A stretch of 64,000 nt of DNA from Deltaproteobacteria bacterium (GCA_005879805.1 VBKL01000053.1:1-64000), one strand, 5' to 3'; shown: positions 34,526 to 45,499, counted from the first letter of the stretch. The notes: generated by a model not told the origin, from the sequence alone. A program made the numbers and translations.

Positions 34526-35842
34526 GTGCGAGCTCCGTTGTCCCGATCGCCGCTCCTTCCCTACGCGGAAGAATTGGAACCGTTGCAGCGCCGGGCGCTG
34601 CGCACGGCCTGCCTCATCGCGGCATTCTGCATCGTCGCCTTCTCCGCGCTCGATCGGGTGCTGGCGCCCGCAGCCTGGCTGAGTCTTCTCGGGCTCCGCG
34701 CGATCGCCGGAGCGTTGCTTCTCGGCATCGAGCGGTGGCTGCGCAACGAGCGGGCCCGATTCGAGCCCGCCGTCGCGGCGGTGATCTTCGTCCTCGCCAC
34801 CACGCTGTCGGCCGGGACCCTCAGAACGGGCGGGGTGCACTCCCCGTATCCCTACTCGGCGCTGCTCATCATCCTCGGGACCTCGATCCTCCTGCCTCTC
34901 CGCCCGGTGCAGGCGGCGTGGATCCACCTGGAGATGATCGGCATCACCCTTCTTCCGCTCGTACCGCTGGCCGTCACTCGCGAGGACCATCTCGCCCTGG
35001 CCGCGCGCGCCTCGTTCCTCGTCTGCGGCGTCCTGCTCGGCGTAGCGGGTACGCACGTCCACGACGGCCTTCGCCGTCGCGAGCACCTCGCGCGCGCGGA
35101 GTTCGCCCGGCACGTCGGCCTCGTCAATCTCGGCACGCTCGCCGGCGGGCTGGCGCACGAGCTGTCCAATCCTCTCTCCGCGCTGTCGGCGCAGCTCGAG
35201 CTGCTCGAGCTCGAGCTTCCCGTCGCCCACCGCGACCTGGTCGGCGACGCGCAGGGCTCCGTCTCGCGCATGCGGTCGGTGATCGAAGCGATGCGCCGGG
35301 GCGCCCGGTTCTCGGACGACGAGCAGCGCGAGGTCGATCTGCCGCTCGAGATCGAAGGGTCGCTGGTACTGTTCACCGGCCGCCTCGATCGCCGCGTGCA
35401 GATCGTCCGCGAATTCGGCGACCTTCCCCCGGTCCGGTGCCAGCCGACGCTCATCGGCCAGGTGCTCGTCAACCTCGTCGCCAACGCGGCCGACGCCCTG
35501 CAGGGCCGGCCCGGAGCGCGGATCGCGCTGCGCACGCTCTGCGCCAACGGCCAGGCCGTCGTCGAGGTCGAAGACAACGGACCGGGCGTTCCCGCCGATC
35601 AGCGCGACAAGATTTTTGAACCATTCGTCTCCACCAAGGGCGCTGCCGGCAACGGCCTGGGGCTCTGGATCTCCGCGGAAATCGCCCGGCGTCACGGTGG
35701 AAGCCTGACGGTGGACGCGGCGCGCGGCGGAGGAGCCCTGTTCCGGCTGACGCTGCCAATCCGCCGGAACCCCGCGAAGATCGACGAGGAGCGCGCCGAG
35801 CGACACTCGGCCGCATCGCCCCGCCCGGCGACGACTCACTGA
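34526..35842 (+). CDS. Membrane sensor histidine kinase
   Basis: The protein is 438 residues from GTG 34526. Five to six TM helices (about residues 28-180) form the sensor region. The dimerisation domain with phospho-acceptor His is in GGLAHELSNPLSALSAQLELLE, followed by the HATPase domain: N-box LVNLVANAADALQ, G1 VEDNGPGVP, F-box FEPFVSTK, G2 GNGLGLWI. No response regulator is adjacent, so it is an orphan kinase. Signal unknown. The short tail after PIRRNP is Glu/Ala-rich. Confidence 0.9.
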   Translation: MRAPLSRSPLLPYAEELEPLQRRALRTACLIAAFCIVAFSALDRVLAPAAWLSLLGLRAIAGALLLGIERWLRNERARFEPAVAAVIFVLATTLSAGTLRTGGVHSPYPYSALLIILGTSILLPLRPVQAAWIHLEMIGITLLPLVPLAVTREDHLALAARASFLVCGVLLGVAGTHVHDGLRRREHLARAEFARHVGLVNLGTLAGGLAHELSNPLSALSAQLELLELELPVAHRDLVGDAQGSVSRMRSVIEAMRRGARFSDDEQREVDLPLEIEGSLVLFTGRLDRRVQIVREFGDLPPVRCQPTLIGQVLVNLVANAADALQGRPGARIALRTLCANGQAVVEVEDNGPGVPADQRDKIFEPFVSTKGAAGNGLGLWISAEIARRHGGSLTVDAARGGGALFRLTLPIRRNPAKIDEERAERHSAASPRPATTH

Positions 35843-35903
35843 ACCCGTGGTATGTAGACGGTCCTACGAGATCGAACGATTCCCGCCCATCCCGGAGTCA
35901 TGA

Positions 35904-36272
35904 GTGGCATCCATCGCGGATATCGTGACCGATTACCAGGCCGCCAAGAAGGCCTATGAGAACGCTGCCTTTCGCGCGCGCGACTTCGCGGGCGTCCCCT
36001 GGACGGGGCAATCGCTGGAAATCGCCGGACGGGCGGTGAAGGCCGCAGCGAACGCCGTCCAGGCCGCGCGGCTCGCCGCCGAAGCGCGCGACAAGCTCGG
36101 GCCCGAGATGACGGAGAAGCTCCTCGAAGCAGCCTGCGCGGCCGCGACGTTTGCCGCCGACGCGGCCAAGCGGGCCTGCGGGCTCACCGTCGAGGTGGCG
36201 ATCCCCGCTTCCGCCGAAGGGGCAAGTCGAACTACTTCGCGGCCTGGTAATCCTGCAGCGCCTTCACCGTGA
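35904..36272 (+). CDS. Small Ala-rich helical protein, hypothetical
   Basis: The protein is 122 residues from GTG 35904. Residues 1-95 are an amphipathic Ala/Lys/Glu helix-rich sequence (phasin-like composition). The last 15 or so residues overlap the 3' end of the convergent carB and look non-homologous, so the natural end may have been altered. No family recognised. Confidence 0.5.
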   Translation: MASIADIVTDYQAAKKAYENAAFRARDFAGVPWTGQSLEIAGRAVKAAANAVQAARLAAEARDKLGPEMTEKLLEAACAAATFAADAAKRACGLTVEVAIPASAEGASRTTSRPGNPAAPSP

Positions 36273-39200
36273 GCGGTCCCTGCTGCAGCGCCTCGATGGC
36301 GGCGACCGCCGCGCGGCAGCTGGTCAGCGCCGTGAAATACGGAATCCCGTGCATCAGCGTCTCGCGACGGATGCTGTAGCTGTCGGCGATCGCCTGCTTG
36401 CCCGAAGTGGTGTTGAAGACGAGCGAGATCTCGCCGTCGATGATCTTGTCGACGATGTGCGGGCGGCCCTCGGCGACCTTGAGCACCGGCGTCGCGGGGA
36501 CGCCCTTCTCGCGCAAATAGCGCGCCGTGCCGCTCGTCGCGACGATCTCGAAACTGCACGCCACCAGCCGCCGCGCCAGGTCGACGATGCCCGCCTTGTC
36601 CTCGTCGCGAACGGAGATGAACACCTTCCCGCGCACCGGCAATCCGTTCCCGGCCGCGATCTGCGCTTTCGCGAAAGCACGCGCGAACGAGTCATCGATG
36701 CCCATCACCTCGCCCGTCGACCGCATCTCCGGGCCGAGAATGGTGTCGGCGCGCGAGAAGCGGTGGAAGGGAAAGACCGCTTCCTTCACGCTCAGGTGCT
36801 TCGGCACGAAGGTCTTGTCGATCCTCTGATCGGCCAGCGACTTTCCCACCGCGCAGAGCGCCGCGACTTTCGCCCAGGGAATACCGGTCGCCTTGCCGAC
36901 GAAGGGAACCGTCCGCGAAGCGCGCGGGTTGGCCTCGAGGATGTAGATGCGGCCGCCCTGCACGGCGAACTGCACGTTCATCAGGCCGACGACGCGCAGA
37001 TGCCGCGCGAGGGCCATGGCCTGCCGCGAGATCTCCTCGATGGTCCTGGCGTCGAGGCTGAAGGGCGGCAGGCAGCAAGCTGAGTCTCCCGAGTGGATTC
37101 CCGCCTCCTCGATATGCTCCATCACCCCGCAGACCACGTACCGTTCGCCGTCGCCGACGCAGTCGACGTCGACCTCGATGGCGTCCTTGAGGAAGCGGTC
37201 GATGAGGATCGGTCGCTCCTCGGAAGCTTCCACGGCCTCGGTCGCGTAGGTAGTGAGGCCCTCGTCGTCGTGCACCACCTGCATCGCCCGGCCGCCGAGC
37301 ACGAAGCTCGGCCGCACCATCACCGGGTAGCCGATGCGTTGCGCGGTGGCGAGCGCCTCGTCGCGCGAGTGCGCAACGCCGTTCTCGGGTTGCAGCAATC
37401 GCAGATCTTCGACGACGCGGGCGAAGCGCTCGCGGTCTTCGGCGGCGTCGATGGCCTCGACGCTGGTCCCGAGGATCTTGATGCCGGCGTCGAGCAGGCC
37501 CTGCGCGAGCTTGAGCGGCGTCTGCCCACCGAACTGGACGATGGCCCCGATCGGCTTCTCGACGCGCGCGATTTCCACCACGTCCTCGAGCGTGAGCGGC
37601 TCGAAGTAGAGGCGATCGCTCGTGTCGTAATCGGTGGAGACCGTCTCGGGGTTGCAATTGACCATGAGGGTCTCGAACCCCGCCTCGCGCAGCGCGAACG
37701 AAGCCTGCACGCAGCAGTAATCGAACTCCACGCCCTGGCCGATGCGGTTCGGCCCGGACCCGAGGATGAGCACCTTCTTGCGCGCGTCGGGGCGCACCTC
37801 GTCCTCGTCCTCATAGGAGGAATAGAGGTACGGCGTGTTGGCCTCGAATTCCGCGGCGCAGGTATCGACGCGTTTGAAGACGGGATGGAGCTTCTGCGCC
37901 TCCCGCTGCCTGGTCACCTCCGACTCGGACCGGCGCGTCAGCCGCGCGAGCCGCTTGTCGGAGAACCCGAGCCGTTTCCATTGGACCAGGTCGGGAATCG
38001 CGGCGCCGCGCGGGGCGCGGGCGATCTCCTCCTCGGCCTGGACGAGCGCCTCGATCTCGCGGAGGAACCAGGGATCGATGGCGGAAAGCTGCGTCAGTTC
38101 CTGGGTGGACAGGCCCGCCCGGTAGGCCTCGGCCACCCAGAAGATGCGATCCGGCGTGGCCGTCTTCACCTGGCTGCGGATGCGAGCCTCGTCCTGCGCC
38201 GTGTACGGAGCGCGCGGACCATCGCGGCCGAGCGGGCTCGCAAGCCCCGCCGTTCCATTCTCCAAGGACCGCAGCGCCTTCTGCAGCGCCTGGGAGAAGG
38301 TGCGGCCGATCGACATCACCTCGCCCACCGACTTCATGCTGGTGGTGAGGGTCCGATCGGCGTGCGGGAACTTCTCGAAGTTGAAGCGCGGGATCTTGAC
38401 TACGCAGTAATCGATGGCGGGCTCGAACGAGCTGGGCGTCGACTTGGTGATGTCGTTCTGGATCTCGTCGAGCGTGTAGCCGACGGCGAGCTTGGCGGCG
38501 ATGCGCGCGATGGGAAATCCCGTCGCCTTGCTGGCGAGCGCGGAGCTGCGCGAGACGCGCGGGTTCATCTCGATGACGACGATGCGCCCGTCCCGGGGGT
38601 TCACGCCGAACTGGATGTTGGAGCCGCCCGTCTCGACGCCGATGGCGCGGATCACCTTGCGGGCGAGATCGCGCATGTGCTGGTACTCGACGTCGGAGAG
38701 CGTCTGCTGGGGAGCGACGGTGATCGAGTCGCCGGTGTGGACGCCCATCGGGTCGACGTTCTCGATCGAGCAGATGATGACGACGTTGTCCTTGTTGTCG
38801 CGCATCACCTCGAGCTCGAATTCCTTCCAGCCGAGAACGCTCTCCTCGATGAGCACCTCGTGGACCGGGCTGTAGGAGAGCGCCCGCGCGCCGATGTCCT
38901 GGAGCTCGTCGCGGTTGTAGGCGATGCCGCCGCCTAGGCCGCCGAGGGTGAAGCTCGGCCGCAGGATCAAGGGAAAGCCCAGCTCGCCTCCGTAGCGGAC
39001 CACGTCGTCGAGACTGCGGGCGACGCCGCTCTTCGGGACGTCGACCCCGATGGCGGTCATCGTGTCCTTGAAGCGCTGGCGGTCCTCGGCCTTCTCGATG
39101 GCGTCGAGCTGCGCTCCGATGAGCTGGGTCCCGTAGCGCGCCAGCACGCCCTCTTTGGCGAGGCGGACGGCGAGGTTCAGCGCGGTCTGTCCGCCGAGCG

Positions 39201-39465
39201 TAGGAAGGACGGCGTCCGGCCGCTCGACGGCCAGGATGCGCTCGGCCGCTTCCACGGTGATGGGCTCGATATACGTGCGGTCGGCCCACTCGGCGTCGGT
39301 CATGATCGTCGCCGGGTTGGAGTTGAGCAGGATGGTGCGATACCCCTCCTCGCGCAGCGCCTTGAGGGCCTGCACTCCGGAGTAGTCGAATTCGCACGCC
39401 TGCCCGATGACGATGGGGCCGGAGCCCAGGAGCAGGATGGACCTGAGGTCGGTTCTTCTGGGCAT
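36232..39465 (-). CDS. carB: Carbamoyl-phosphate synthase large chain
   Basis: The protein is 1077 residues. Two ATP-grasp halves are present: [21 protein letters not shown] and, in the second half, [39 protein letters not shown] and [18 protein letters not shown] are the metal-binding loops. The C-terminal MGS-like allosteric domain starts about [19 protein letters not shown]. It makes carbamoyl phosphate from glutamine nitrogen, bicarbonate and two ATP with CarA (51.6 kb), for both argF and pyrB. A hairpin leader repeat lies just before its ATG; carA is not adjacent. Confidence 0.98.
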   Translation of the reverse strand: MPRRTDLRSILLLGSGPIVIGQACEFDYSGVQALKALREEGYRTILLNSNPATIMTDAEWADRTYIEPITVEAAERILAVERPDAVLPTLGGQTALNLAVRLAKEGVLARYGTQLIGAQLDAIEKAEDRQRFKDTMTAIGVDVPKSGVARSLDDVVRYGGELGFPLILRPSFTLGGLGGGIAYNRDELQDIGARALSYSPVHEVLIEESVLGWKEFELEVMRDNKDNVVIICSIENVDPMGVHTGDSITVAPQQTLSDVEYQHMRDLARKVIRAIGVETGGSNIQFGVNPRDGRIVVIEMNPRVSRSSALASKATGFPIARIAAKLAVGYTLDEIQNDITKSTPSSFEPAIDYCVVKIPRFNFEKFPHADRTLTTSMKSVGEVMSIGRTFSQALQKALRSLENGTAGLASPLGRDGPRAPYTAQDEARIRSQVKTATPDRIFWVAEAYRAGLSTQELTQLSAIDPWFLREIEALVQAEEEIARAPRGAAIPDLVQWKRLGFSDKRLARLTRRSESEVTRQREAQKLHPVFKRVDTCAAEFEANTPYLYSSYEDEDEVRPDARKKVLILGSGPNRIGQGVEFDYCCVQASFALREAGFETLMVNCNPETVSTDYDTSDRLYFEPLTLEDVVEIARVEKPIGAIVQFGGQTPLKLAQGLLDAGIKILGTSVEAIDAAEDRERFARVVEDLRLLQPENGVAHSRDEALATAQRIGYPVMVRPSFVLGGRAMQVVHDDEGLTTYATEAVEASEERPILIDRFLKDAIEVDVDCVGDGERYVVCGVMEHIEEAGIHSGDSACCLPPFSLDARTIEEISRQAMALARHLRVVGLMNVQFAVQGGRIYILEANPRASRTVPFVGKATGIPWAKVAALCAVGKSLADQRIDKTFVPKHLSVKEAVFPFHRFSRADTILGPEMRSTGEVMGIDDSFARAFAKAQIAAGNGLPVRGKVFISVRDEDKAGIVDLARRLVACSFEIVATSGTARYLREKGVPATPVLKVAEGRPHIVDKIIDGEISLVFNTTSGKQAIADSYSIRRETLMHGIPYFTALTSCRAAVAAIEALQQGPLTVKALQDYQAAK

Positions 39466-39469
39466 CTAC

Positions 39470-39521
39470 CGTATGCTCCGCCCTGCGGGCTCCGCCCGTC
39501 GCAGGCAAAGCCCGCTCCTCC
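39470..39521 (-). repeat. Dispersed hairpin leader repeat, copy 2 (upstream of carB)
   Basis: The best-preserved 52-bp copy. On the minus strand, GCGGGCTTTGCCTG pairs through a CGA loop with CGGGCGGAGCCCGC (14 pairs including G-U). It is followed by CAGGGCGGAGCATACG; the GGAG is ten bases before the carB ATG. Confidence 0.8.
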
Positions 39522-39614
39522 GAAAGCACCCGACTAGCACGGAACGGGGCGCGGCCGAAGCACGGATTCGGCGCTGTTGACGGGCGGTCCTCCGGCTCGC
39601 TACGGATAGGACAA

Positions 39615-40220
39615 ATGGCCCCGGCGCGGCGAGCGGGAGATCTGGAGCGGGCGGCGCTCGCCCGCAACGACCGCTACTTGCAGGAGTTCGTCGAGGCTCT
39701 GAATCTCTGCCCGTTCGCGAAGCGCTGCCGCGAAGAAGGCCGCCTCGTCCGGCGGGTGATCCTGGACGACTACCTGCTCCCGGCCCTTCTACGAGCGGCG
39801 GCGGAGGTGGAGACGCTGCCGGAGAAGCAGTGTGAGGTCGCGCTGTTCCTCCTGCCCGGGTTCGCGGACGGACCGGCGGCGTTGCTCGAGGTCTGCGCCG
39901 AGGTGCGCCGGCACTTGCGCCTGTTCCACTGCGTCGCCTTCCATCCCGCGTTGAAGGCGGACTTCTCGACCGAGAACCGCGCCGTCCAGTTCCTGCGCCG
40001 GGCGCCGGACCCGACCTTGCAACTCGTGCGCGTCGCCACGCTGGACCGCGTTCGCGGCGAACGGACCGGCGGCACGGTTTACCTCGGAAATGCCGCGGTC
40101 AAGGACCTCCACCTGCCCCCGAGCCTCTCCGAGGAGATCGCCCGGGCGAACCTCGCCACCATCCTCGAGCATGGCCCCGCGACACTCACGAACCTTTTGC
40201 AATCCTTCGCGGTCCGCTAA
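39615..40220 (+). CDS. DUF1415 family protein
   Basis: The protein is 201 residues. The defining N-terminal motif FVEALNLCPFAKR is at about residues 26-38, then LFLLPGFADG, AFHPALKADFSTENRAVQFLRRAPDP and the NLATILEHGPATL C-terminus, matching DUF1415 along its length. Cytosolic. Function unknown; the invariant Cys-Pro-Phe suggests a reactive or metal-binding cysteine. Confidence 0.85.
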   Translation: MAPARRAGDLERAALARNDRYLQEFVEALNLCPFAKRCREEGRLVRRVILDDYLLPALLRAAAEVETLPEKQCEVALFLLPGFADGPAALLEVCAEVRRHLRLFHCVAFHPALKADFSTENRAVQFLRRAPDPTLQLVRVATLDRVRGERTGGTVYLGNAAVKDLHLPPSLSEEIARANLATILEHGPATLTNLLQSFAVR

Positions 40221-40230
40221 GGAGATCCGC

Positions 40231-41317
40231 ATGCGATTCGAATCGTCCTCGCTGCTTGCCGTCCTGCTCGTCGTCGGTCCGGCGTCCGCGCAGATCGCGG
40301 TTACCTCGAACGACAACAAGGTCAACCTCGTGAACGGCGTGGTGAAGATTGTCGCCGATCCGAAACCGGACACGGTGACGATCCTCGACCTGAAGGCATC
40401 GCCGCCCAAGGTGATCGGCGAGGCCGAGGCGCCGGGAAGTGTCGTGGGCCCTCCGTTCAGCGTCGCCATCACGCCCGACGAGGGGCTGGCGCTGGTGACG
40501 TCCTCGCAGAAGGTCGATCCCGCCGATCCAACGAAGACGATTCCCGACAACCACCTCTCGGTCATCGACCTGCGCGCCAAACCGCCCGCCGTGATCGCGA
40601 AGCTCGAAACCGGCAAGGGGCCGTCGGGAGTCTCGATCAACCGCCAGGGCACTCTCGCGCTCGTGGCCAACCGCAATGGGGGCTCGATCTCCACCGGACG
40701 GGCGCCTCGCGCTCGCGACCCGCGACGGAGACGACCGCATCTCGGTCCTTTCCATCGACGGGAGCAAGGTCGAGTACACGAAGCGGGACGTCTACGCCGG
40801 GCTCCGGCCCTACGGCGTCGACATCGCCAAGGACGGGAAGATCGCCGTGGTCGCGAACATCGGCCGCAGCCTTGGTGACAGCGACACGGTGAGCGTCATC
40901 GACCTCGAGGCGAAGCCGCCGCGGGTGGTGGAGACCACGACCGTCGGTCAGACCCCCGAGGGCCTCAGGATCTCACCCGACGGGAAGCTGGTCGGCGTGG
41001 TGGTCGTGAACGGGAGCAACAAACCTCCGGACTCGCCGTTCTTCAACGACCACGGCAAGCTCGTGCTCTTCAAGGTCGCGGGCAAGTCGCTGAAAAAGGT
41101 CGCCGAAGCGCCCATCGGTCACTGGTCCCAGGGCGTCCTCTTCACTCCCGACAACAAGACCATCCTGGTCTGCAACATGGTGGAGAAGAACCTCACCGTG
41201 TTCCGCTTCGACGGCTCGAAGCTGCGGCAGACGGGGACGGTGAGCGTCAGCGGCGGTCCGGTCGCGGTGCGACTCGCGGACAAGCCGGCAGGAGTGCGGG
41301 TCGCGGATAAGCCATAG
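40231..41317 (+). pseudogene. Exported YncE-like beta-propeller protein, internally interrupted
   Basis: ATG 40231 with AAGGAG upstream. The signal peptide SLLAVLLVVGPASAQ is followed by seven-bladed-propeller repeats of the form VTILDLKASPP..., HLSVIDLRAKPP..., TLALVANRNGGSIS. After about 40690 the frame shifts and the repeats resume as PDGRLALATRDGDDRISVLSIDG and DTVSVIDLEAKPP to a stop at 41317. From the repeat spacing about 25-40 residues are missing at the join. Ends with a duplicated RLADKPAGVRVADKP. Probably a periplasmic propeller of unknown ligand if intact. Confidence 0.75.
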
Positions 41318-41324
41318 TCCCCGG

Positions 41325-42080
41325 CTAGGAACCCGCACCGCCGAAGTACCGTACCGCCGGGCTGCCCGACGGATAGAAGACTCCGAGCAGTCGCAACTCG
41401 GAATCGCCGGCGTTCTCCACGCAATGCACCTGCCGGCGCGGCAGGTAGATGCAGGACCCACGCTCGATGGGCGTCGATTTGTCCCCCGCCCACATCCGGC
41501 CGCGGCCGCTCAGGAGGCAGAGCACCTCTTCATACTCGTGGTAGTGGTCGGGCGCGCGGCCCGGAGGGATGGCGCCGACGAACTGCGTGACCTGCGCGCT
41601 GCCGATGTGATGGTCGACGAGCACGCGATACCAACGGTCGCCGGTCTCTTCAGATTTGCAATCGTCGAGGCGCACCACTCTAGGCGGCGCGCCGCCTGTT
41701 GCCATGGGCGCCGATTCGCCCGGGTCGGGACAGCGCGAGCTGACGATCGTCATCGGTTCGGAATTGAGGATATCGAAGCGCGCCCCCGGCGGAATGTAGA
41801 TGCTGGCATCGGGTGCGATGGGCTGCGAACCGCTTTCGAAGCGCAGCATGCCTTTGCCCTCGAAGACGTACAGGACCTCGTCGCAGGCCGCGCCGCCGAG
41901 CGTGGGCGACCGGCCCGGACCGACTTCCAGGACGCGCAGCGAGATGGCAGCCGCACCGTTTGCGCGGCCGATCTGCTGAAAGGCACGCACGGTGCCGTGC
42001 TCTCTCGGCGAGCCTTCGTGGAGCAGGCTGACGCGGCAGCCCCCCTCGAGATCGACGGCCATGCGCGCAAAAACTATCAT
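41325..42080 (-). CDS. Double-cupin (bicupin) protein
   Basis: The protein is 251 residues with two cupin domains: residues about 45-115 (EVLYVFEGKGMLRFE, YIPPGARFDI) and about 160-240 (PDHYHEYEEVLCLLSGRGRMW, YLPRRQVHCVEN). The second has the H-x-H-x4-E metal triad (HYHEYEE) and a later His; the first lacks the His pair. Divergent from a 2OG-dioxygenase gene with 20 bp between the longest starts; an internal ATG (42062) is possible. May be a metal-dependent isomerase or dioxygenase, substrate unknown. Confidence 0.82.
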   Translation of the reverse strand: MIVFARMAVDLEGGCRVSLLHEGSPREHGTVRAFQQIGRANGAAAISLRVLEVGPGRSPTLGGAACDEVLYVFEGKGMLRFESGSQPIAPDASIYIPPGARFDILNSEPMTIVSSRCPDPGESAPMATGGAPPRVVRLDDCKSEETGDRWYRVLVDHHIGSAQVTQFVGAIPPGRAPDHYHEYEEVLCLLSGRGRMWAGDKSTPIERGSCIYLPRRQVHCVENAGDSELRLLGVFYPSGSPAVRYFGGAGS

Positions 42081-42100
42081 GGCCGCGGAGGAGCCGCGCG

Positions 42101-43195
42101 ATGGCCGATCGGAAGACCCAGGGGATCAACGCCACCAACCAGGCCTTCATCCGCTACGACCAGGTCGACAAGAAACAGGAGTACCACCTGGCCGAGGGGA
42201 AGCATGAGGAAGCATTCGACGACGAGACGCGCGTCCAGACCTGCGACCTGGGCCGGTTCCTGCACGGAAACGAAGCGGACCAGAGAGCGTTCGCGGGCGA
42301 GCTGGGCGCGGCACTCCGATCGCTGGGCTTTGCCATCCTCGAGGGCCACGGCATCAGTCCCTCGCTGTACCGGGAAGCCGAGGAGCGAACCGAGGACCTC
42401 TTCGCCACCACCAGCCTGGCCGACAAGCTGCGCTTCCGCGCGCAGCGGCACGGCTCGGTCAACCAGGGATACTTTCCCATCAAGGAGACCAGCGGCATCC
42501 ATCCCGACCTGGTCGAAGGCTGGGTCTTCTGCCGCCGCGCGTTCGACCTGGACGGCGATCCGGCTTTCCGGTGGCAAGACTACTGGCCGCGCGCCGATGC
42601 CGAACCCTTCTTCCGCCGGCTCGTGCAGTCGCACGAAAAGCTGATCTTGCCCGTGATGCAGAGCCTCCTGCGCGATCTCGGCTGCGATCCGCATCTCTAC
42701 GACCGCAGGCTGACCCGAACCAACTTCGGGCAGCGGCTCAACTACTATCCGCCGTTGAGCGCGGACGACCTCGCGTCGGGAGCGGGAAGGATGCTCGGTC
42801 ACGAGGACGTCGATCTCTTCACCTTCCTGCCGGCTGCGAGCGTCGAGGGATTGCAGGTCTTGAATCGCGCGAACATGAAATGGATCCGGCTCGATGCGCC
42901 TCGAGGCTCGATCATCCTCAACACGGGCGACTACGCGCAGCGCATTTCCAACGACATCCTGCCCTCGACGACGCACCGGGTGAGCCTGCCTCGCGATTCG
43001 AACCTCCGCGCCAGGCCGCGCGTCTCGTTTCCCATGGCCGTCTACCTCTGGGAGGACGAAGTGCTCGAGGTGCTGCCAGGACTTGTTCCCCCCAAGTATC
43101 CGCCCATCAAGGCGTTGCCTTTCCATACCCGGATCACGAGCAAGTATTACGGCGACGACTACGCGGTTGCAGAGAGCAGCCTGAACGACAGGTAG
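42101..43195 (+). CDS. Fe(II)/2-oxoglutarate-dependent dioxygenase (isopenicillin-N-synthase-like)
   Basis: The protein is 364 residues. The N-terminal DIOX_N-like part has LRSLGFAILEGHGISPSLY. The catalytic jelly roll has HEDVDLFTFL (His and Asp of the facial triad), STTHRVSLP (third His) and RVSFPM (R-x-S for the 2OG carboxylate). Belongs with plant/bacterial 2OG oxygenases of the IPNS fold. Substrate unknown. Divergent from the bicupin gene and tail-to-tail overlapping (37 bp) with the permease gene. Confidence 0.88.
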   Translation: MADRKTQGINATNQAFIRYDQVDKKQEYHLAEGKHEEAFDDETRVQTCDLGRFLHGNEADQRAFAGELGAALRSLGFAILEGHGISPSLYREAEERTEDLFATTSLADKLRFRAQRHGSVNQGYFPIKETSGIHPDLVEGWVFCRRAFDLDGDPAFRWQDYWPRADAEPFFRRLVQSHEKLILPVMQSLLRDLGCDPHLYDRRLTRTNFGQRLNYYPPLSADDLASGAGRMLGHEDVDLFTFLPAASVEGLQVLNRANMKWIRLDAPRGSIILNTGDYAQRISNDILPSTTHRVSLPRDSNLRARPRVSFPMAVYLWEDEVLEVLPGLVPPKYPPIKALPFHTRITSKYYGDDYAVAESSLNDR

Positions 43196-44454
43196 GTCGC
43201 GGCGAGGGTCCCCACCGCGACAGCGGAGAGTCCTGGTTGTTGCAAGACCGCTGCGAAGAACAGCATCGCGTACACGCCGAGAAAGACGAGCGGCACCGCG
43301 GGGTAGAAGGGCACGCGAAAGGGCGCTCCCGGATCGCGCCCACGTATCCTGAAAAGCACCAGGACCATGAAGCCGTCGATCACCAGGACGAAGACGATGG
43401 CGAGCGACAAGAGCCCCTCGAAGGTGCCGGTCGCCGCCAGCGCGGCGGAGAAAGCGCCCACCAGGATCATGGCTGCCCAGGGGCTGCCGCCGGCGTTCAC
43501 TTGCGCCAGTGCTCTTGGACCCAGGCCGTCGCGGGCGAGGCCGAAGACGACCCGGGGCGTGACGAAGAGGTTGCCGTTGAGCGAGGCGAGCACGACCACC
43601 AGAGCGAGCGCGGCCATCAGCCTTCCGGCGTGGCCGCCGAAGATGGCCTCGGCCACGTCGCCCATTACCAGATTCGAGCTGGCTACGCGTTCGAAGGGCA
43701 AGACCTGGAGAAAGGCGCCGTTGAGCAAGAGGTAGAGCACGGTCACGCCGGCGATGCCGAAGAGGAGAATGCGCGGCAGCGCGCGAGCGGGGTCCTTCAC
43801 TTCCTCGGCGATCTTCGCCGCGTCCGGATATCCGTAATACGTCCAGATCACCGATTGAAAAGCGATCGCCAATGCGCCCCAGGCGGCGAGGCCCGTCGGC
43901 GCGCCGGGCAGCGATCCTTTCCATCCCGCTCCACTGCCCGCCGCCGCGGCGATGCAGATGGCGGCGAGCAGCGCCAGGATCTTGGCCGCCGTAGCCAGAT
44001 TCTGGGCCCAACGGCCTACCGAGACGCCGAAAAGGTTCATTCCCGTGAGGGCGAGGACGAGGCCGGTGCCGAGGAGCCGCGTGCCGCTGGCAGGCCAGCC
44101 GCACAGTCGCGCGAGGTATTCGCCGCACACGACGCCGATGGCCGCGATCGCTGCGCAATAGGTTCCCAGCGCCTCGATCCAGCCGATGACGAACGCGGCG
44201 CGCCGTCCGAACGCCTCGCGCGCAAACACGTACTTCCCGCCCGCTTGCGGATATCGCGTCGACAGCTCGGCAAAGATCAGCGCTCCCAGGAAACCCACTG
44301 CTCCGCCCAGGGTCCACGCGACGAAGGTGAGGCCCGGCCGCCCGAGAAGCGCTGCCACGGTGCCGGGCGTCCGGAAGATGCCGGAGCCGACCATGATCCC
44401 GACGACCACCGCCAGCCCGTCGACCATCCGCAGGCTGCGCGCAAGCCGGAGCAC
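43159..44454 (-). CDS. APC superfamily amino acid permease
   Basis: The protein is 431 residues with about 12 TM segments. TM1 region VVVGIMVGSGIFRTPG is the APC substrate-binding unwound helix; YPQAGGKYVFAREAFG follows. A later TM6-like segment is IWTYYGYPDAAKIAEEVKDPAR. Likely an inner-membrane amino acid or polyamine exchanger or symporter; substrate not predictable. Confidence 0.9.
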   Translation of the reverse strand: MLRLARSLRMVDGLAVVVGIMVGSGIFRTPGTVAALLGRPGLTFVAWTLGGAVGFLGALIFAELSTRYPQAGGKYVFAREAFGRRAAFVIGWIEALGTYCAAIAAIGVVCGEYLARLCGWPASGTRLLGTGLVLALTGMNLFGVSVGRWAQNLATAAKILALLAAICIAAAAGSGAGWKGSLPGAPTGLAAWGALAIAFQSVIWTYYGYPDAAKIAEEVKDPARALPRILLFGIAGVTVLYLLLNGAFLQVLPFERVASSNLVMGDVAEAIFGGHAGRLMAALALVVVLASLNGNLFVTPRVVFGLARDGLGPRALAQVNAGGSPWAAMILVGAFSAALAATGTFEGLLSLAIVFVLVIDGFMVLVLFRIRGRDPGAPFRVPFYPAVPLVFLGVYAMLFFAAVLQQPGLSAVAVGTLAATYLSFRLLSATA

Positions 44455-44562
44455 CTGTGGAGGCCATTACTCCGGAGCTGGTCGCCGCGCTAGCCCTGTT
44501 GGTGCTGGTGGCGGTATCCACCACGCCATCAATCCGGCCGCCGCGAAGAGGGGCGGCCCGCC

Positions 44563-45054
44563 TCACAAGCGCACGCGGATCTCATACCGCCGGTTCTTCG
44601 CCTTCTTCGCCGGCGTGTTGTCCGGCTTGACCAGCGGCTCGTCCGAGCCCTTGCCCACCGCCACGATCTCGTTCTGCGGCACCCCCCGCGCGCCGAGCTC
44701 CTTGACGATGACCGCGGCGCGCTTCTGCGACAGGTCCTTGTTGTGCGACGCGCTCCCGGAGGTGTCGGTGTGGCCGCTCACCTCGAACTTGAAGTTCTGC
44801 ACCTTCGCGGCATTGAGCCGCTTCTTCGCGTCGATGAGCGCCCCGGCCAGGTTGCGCAGCTTCTTGTCGCAGCCCTTGTCGAGGACGTCGGTGTCGGTCT
44901 TGAAGCTGCACTGGTTCTTGCGCGACTCGGTGAGGAGCCGCTTGTTGATCTGGGTTTCCAGCTTCCCCGTCGTCGCCTTCCCGGCGGCCTGCTTGGCAAT
45001 GTCCCAGGGAGCTTGGGGAATCAGGGCGAGGATCACGGCAAGAATTGCGCTCAT
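44563..45054 (-). CDS. OmpA-family C-terminal domain protein
   Basis: The protein is 163 residues. An N-terminal hydrophobic signal ([11 protein letters not shown]) is followed by one OmpA/Pal peptidoglycan-binding domain: [31 protein letters not shown] and [14 protein letters not shown], ending [10 protein letters not shown]. Two Cys (NQC, KGC) may bridge. Periplasmic, anchoring to diaminopimelate of the cell wall. Confidence 0.9.
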   Translation of the reverse strand: MSAILAVILALIPQAPWDIAKQAAGKATTGKLETQINKRLLTESRKNQCSFKTDTDVLDKGCDKKLRNLAGALIDAKKRLNAAKVQNFKFEVSGHTDTSGSASHNKDLSQKRAAVIVKELGARGVPQNEIVAVGKGSDEPLVKPDNTPAKKAKNRRYEIRVRL

Positions 45055-45159
45055 GGCGGCGCCACTAGCACATTCCCCGCACCGCGGCGCGGACCCGCCG
45101 CGAGTGTGCTAACTTCCGCGGCCGTCCACGCCGTACCTTCCGCCCGGAGGGCATCGCCC

Positions 45160-45498
45160 ATGGCGTTCGTCGTCGCCGAGCCATGCATCGCTTGCAAGTA
45201 CACCGACTGCGTCGCTGTCTGTCCCGTCGACTGCTTCTACGAAGGCGTCAATTTCCTCGTCATCCATCCCGACGAGTGCATCGACTGCGGTGCCTGCGAG
45301 CCCGTGTGTCCGACCAAGGCCATCTTCCCGGAGGACGATCTTCCGGACAAGTGGAAGGAGTACACGGCGCTCAACGCCGACCTCTCCACCAAGTGGCCCA
45401 ACATCAACAAGCAGAAGGAAGGCTTGCCCGAAGCCGAGCAGAACAAGGAGAAAGAGGGCAAGCGCGGGATGCTGTCGATGCAACCTTTCGCCGGCTGA
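45160..45498 (+). CDS. fdxA: 7Fe (3Fe-4S/4Fe-4S) ferredoxin
   Basis: The protein is 112 residues with a good ribosome site (CGGAGG). The N-terminal cluster residues [18 protein letters not shown] and [16 protein letters not shown] match FdxA-type seven-iron ferredoxins, with one Cys displaced in the first motif. The C-terminal extension ([16 protein letters not shown]) is typical of this class. Cytosolic low-potential electron carrier; partner unknown. Confidence 0.92.
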   Translation: MAFVVAEPCIACKYTDCVAVCPVDCFYEGVNFLVIHPDECIDCGACEPVCPTKAIFPEDDLPDKWKEYTALNADLSTKWPNINKQKEGLPEAEQNKEKEGKRGMLSMQPFAG

Positions 45499-45499
45499 C

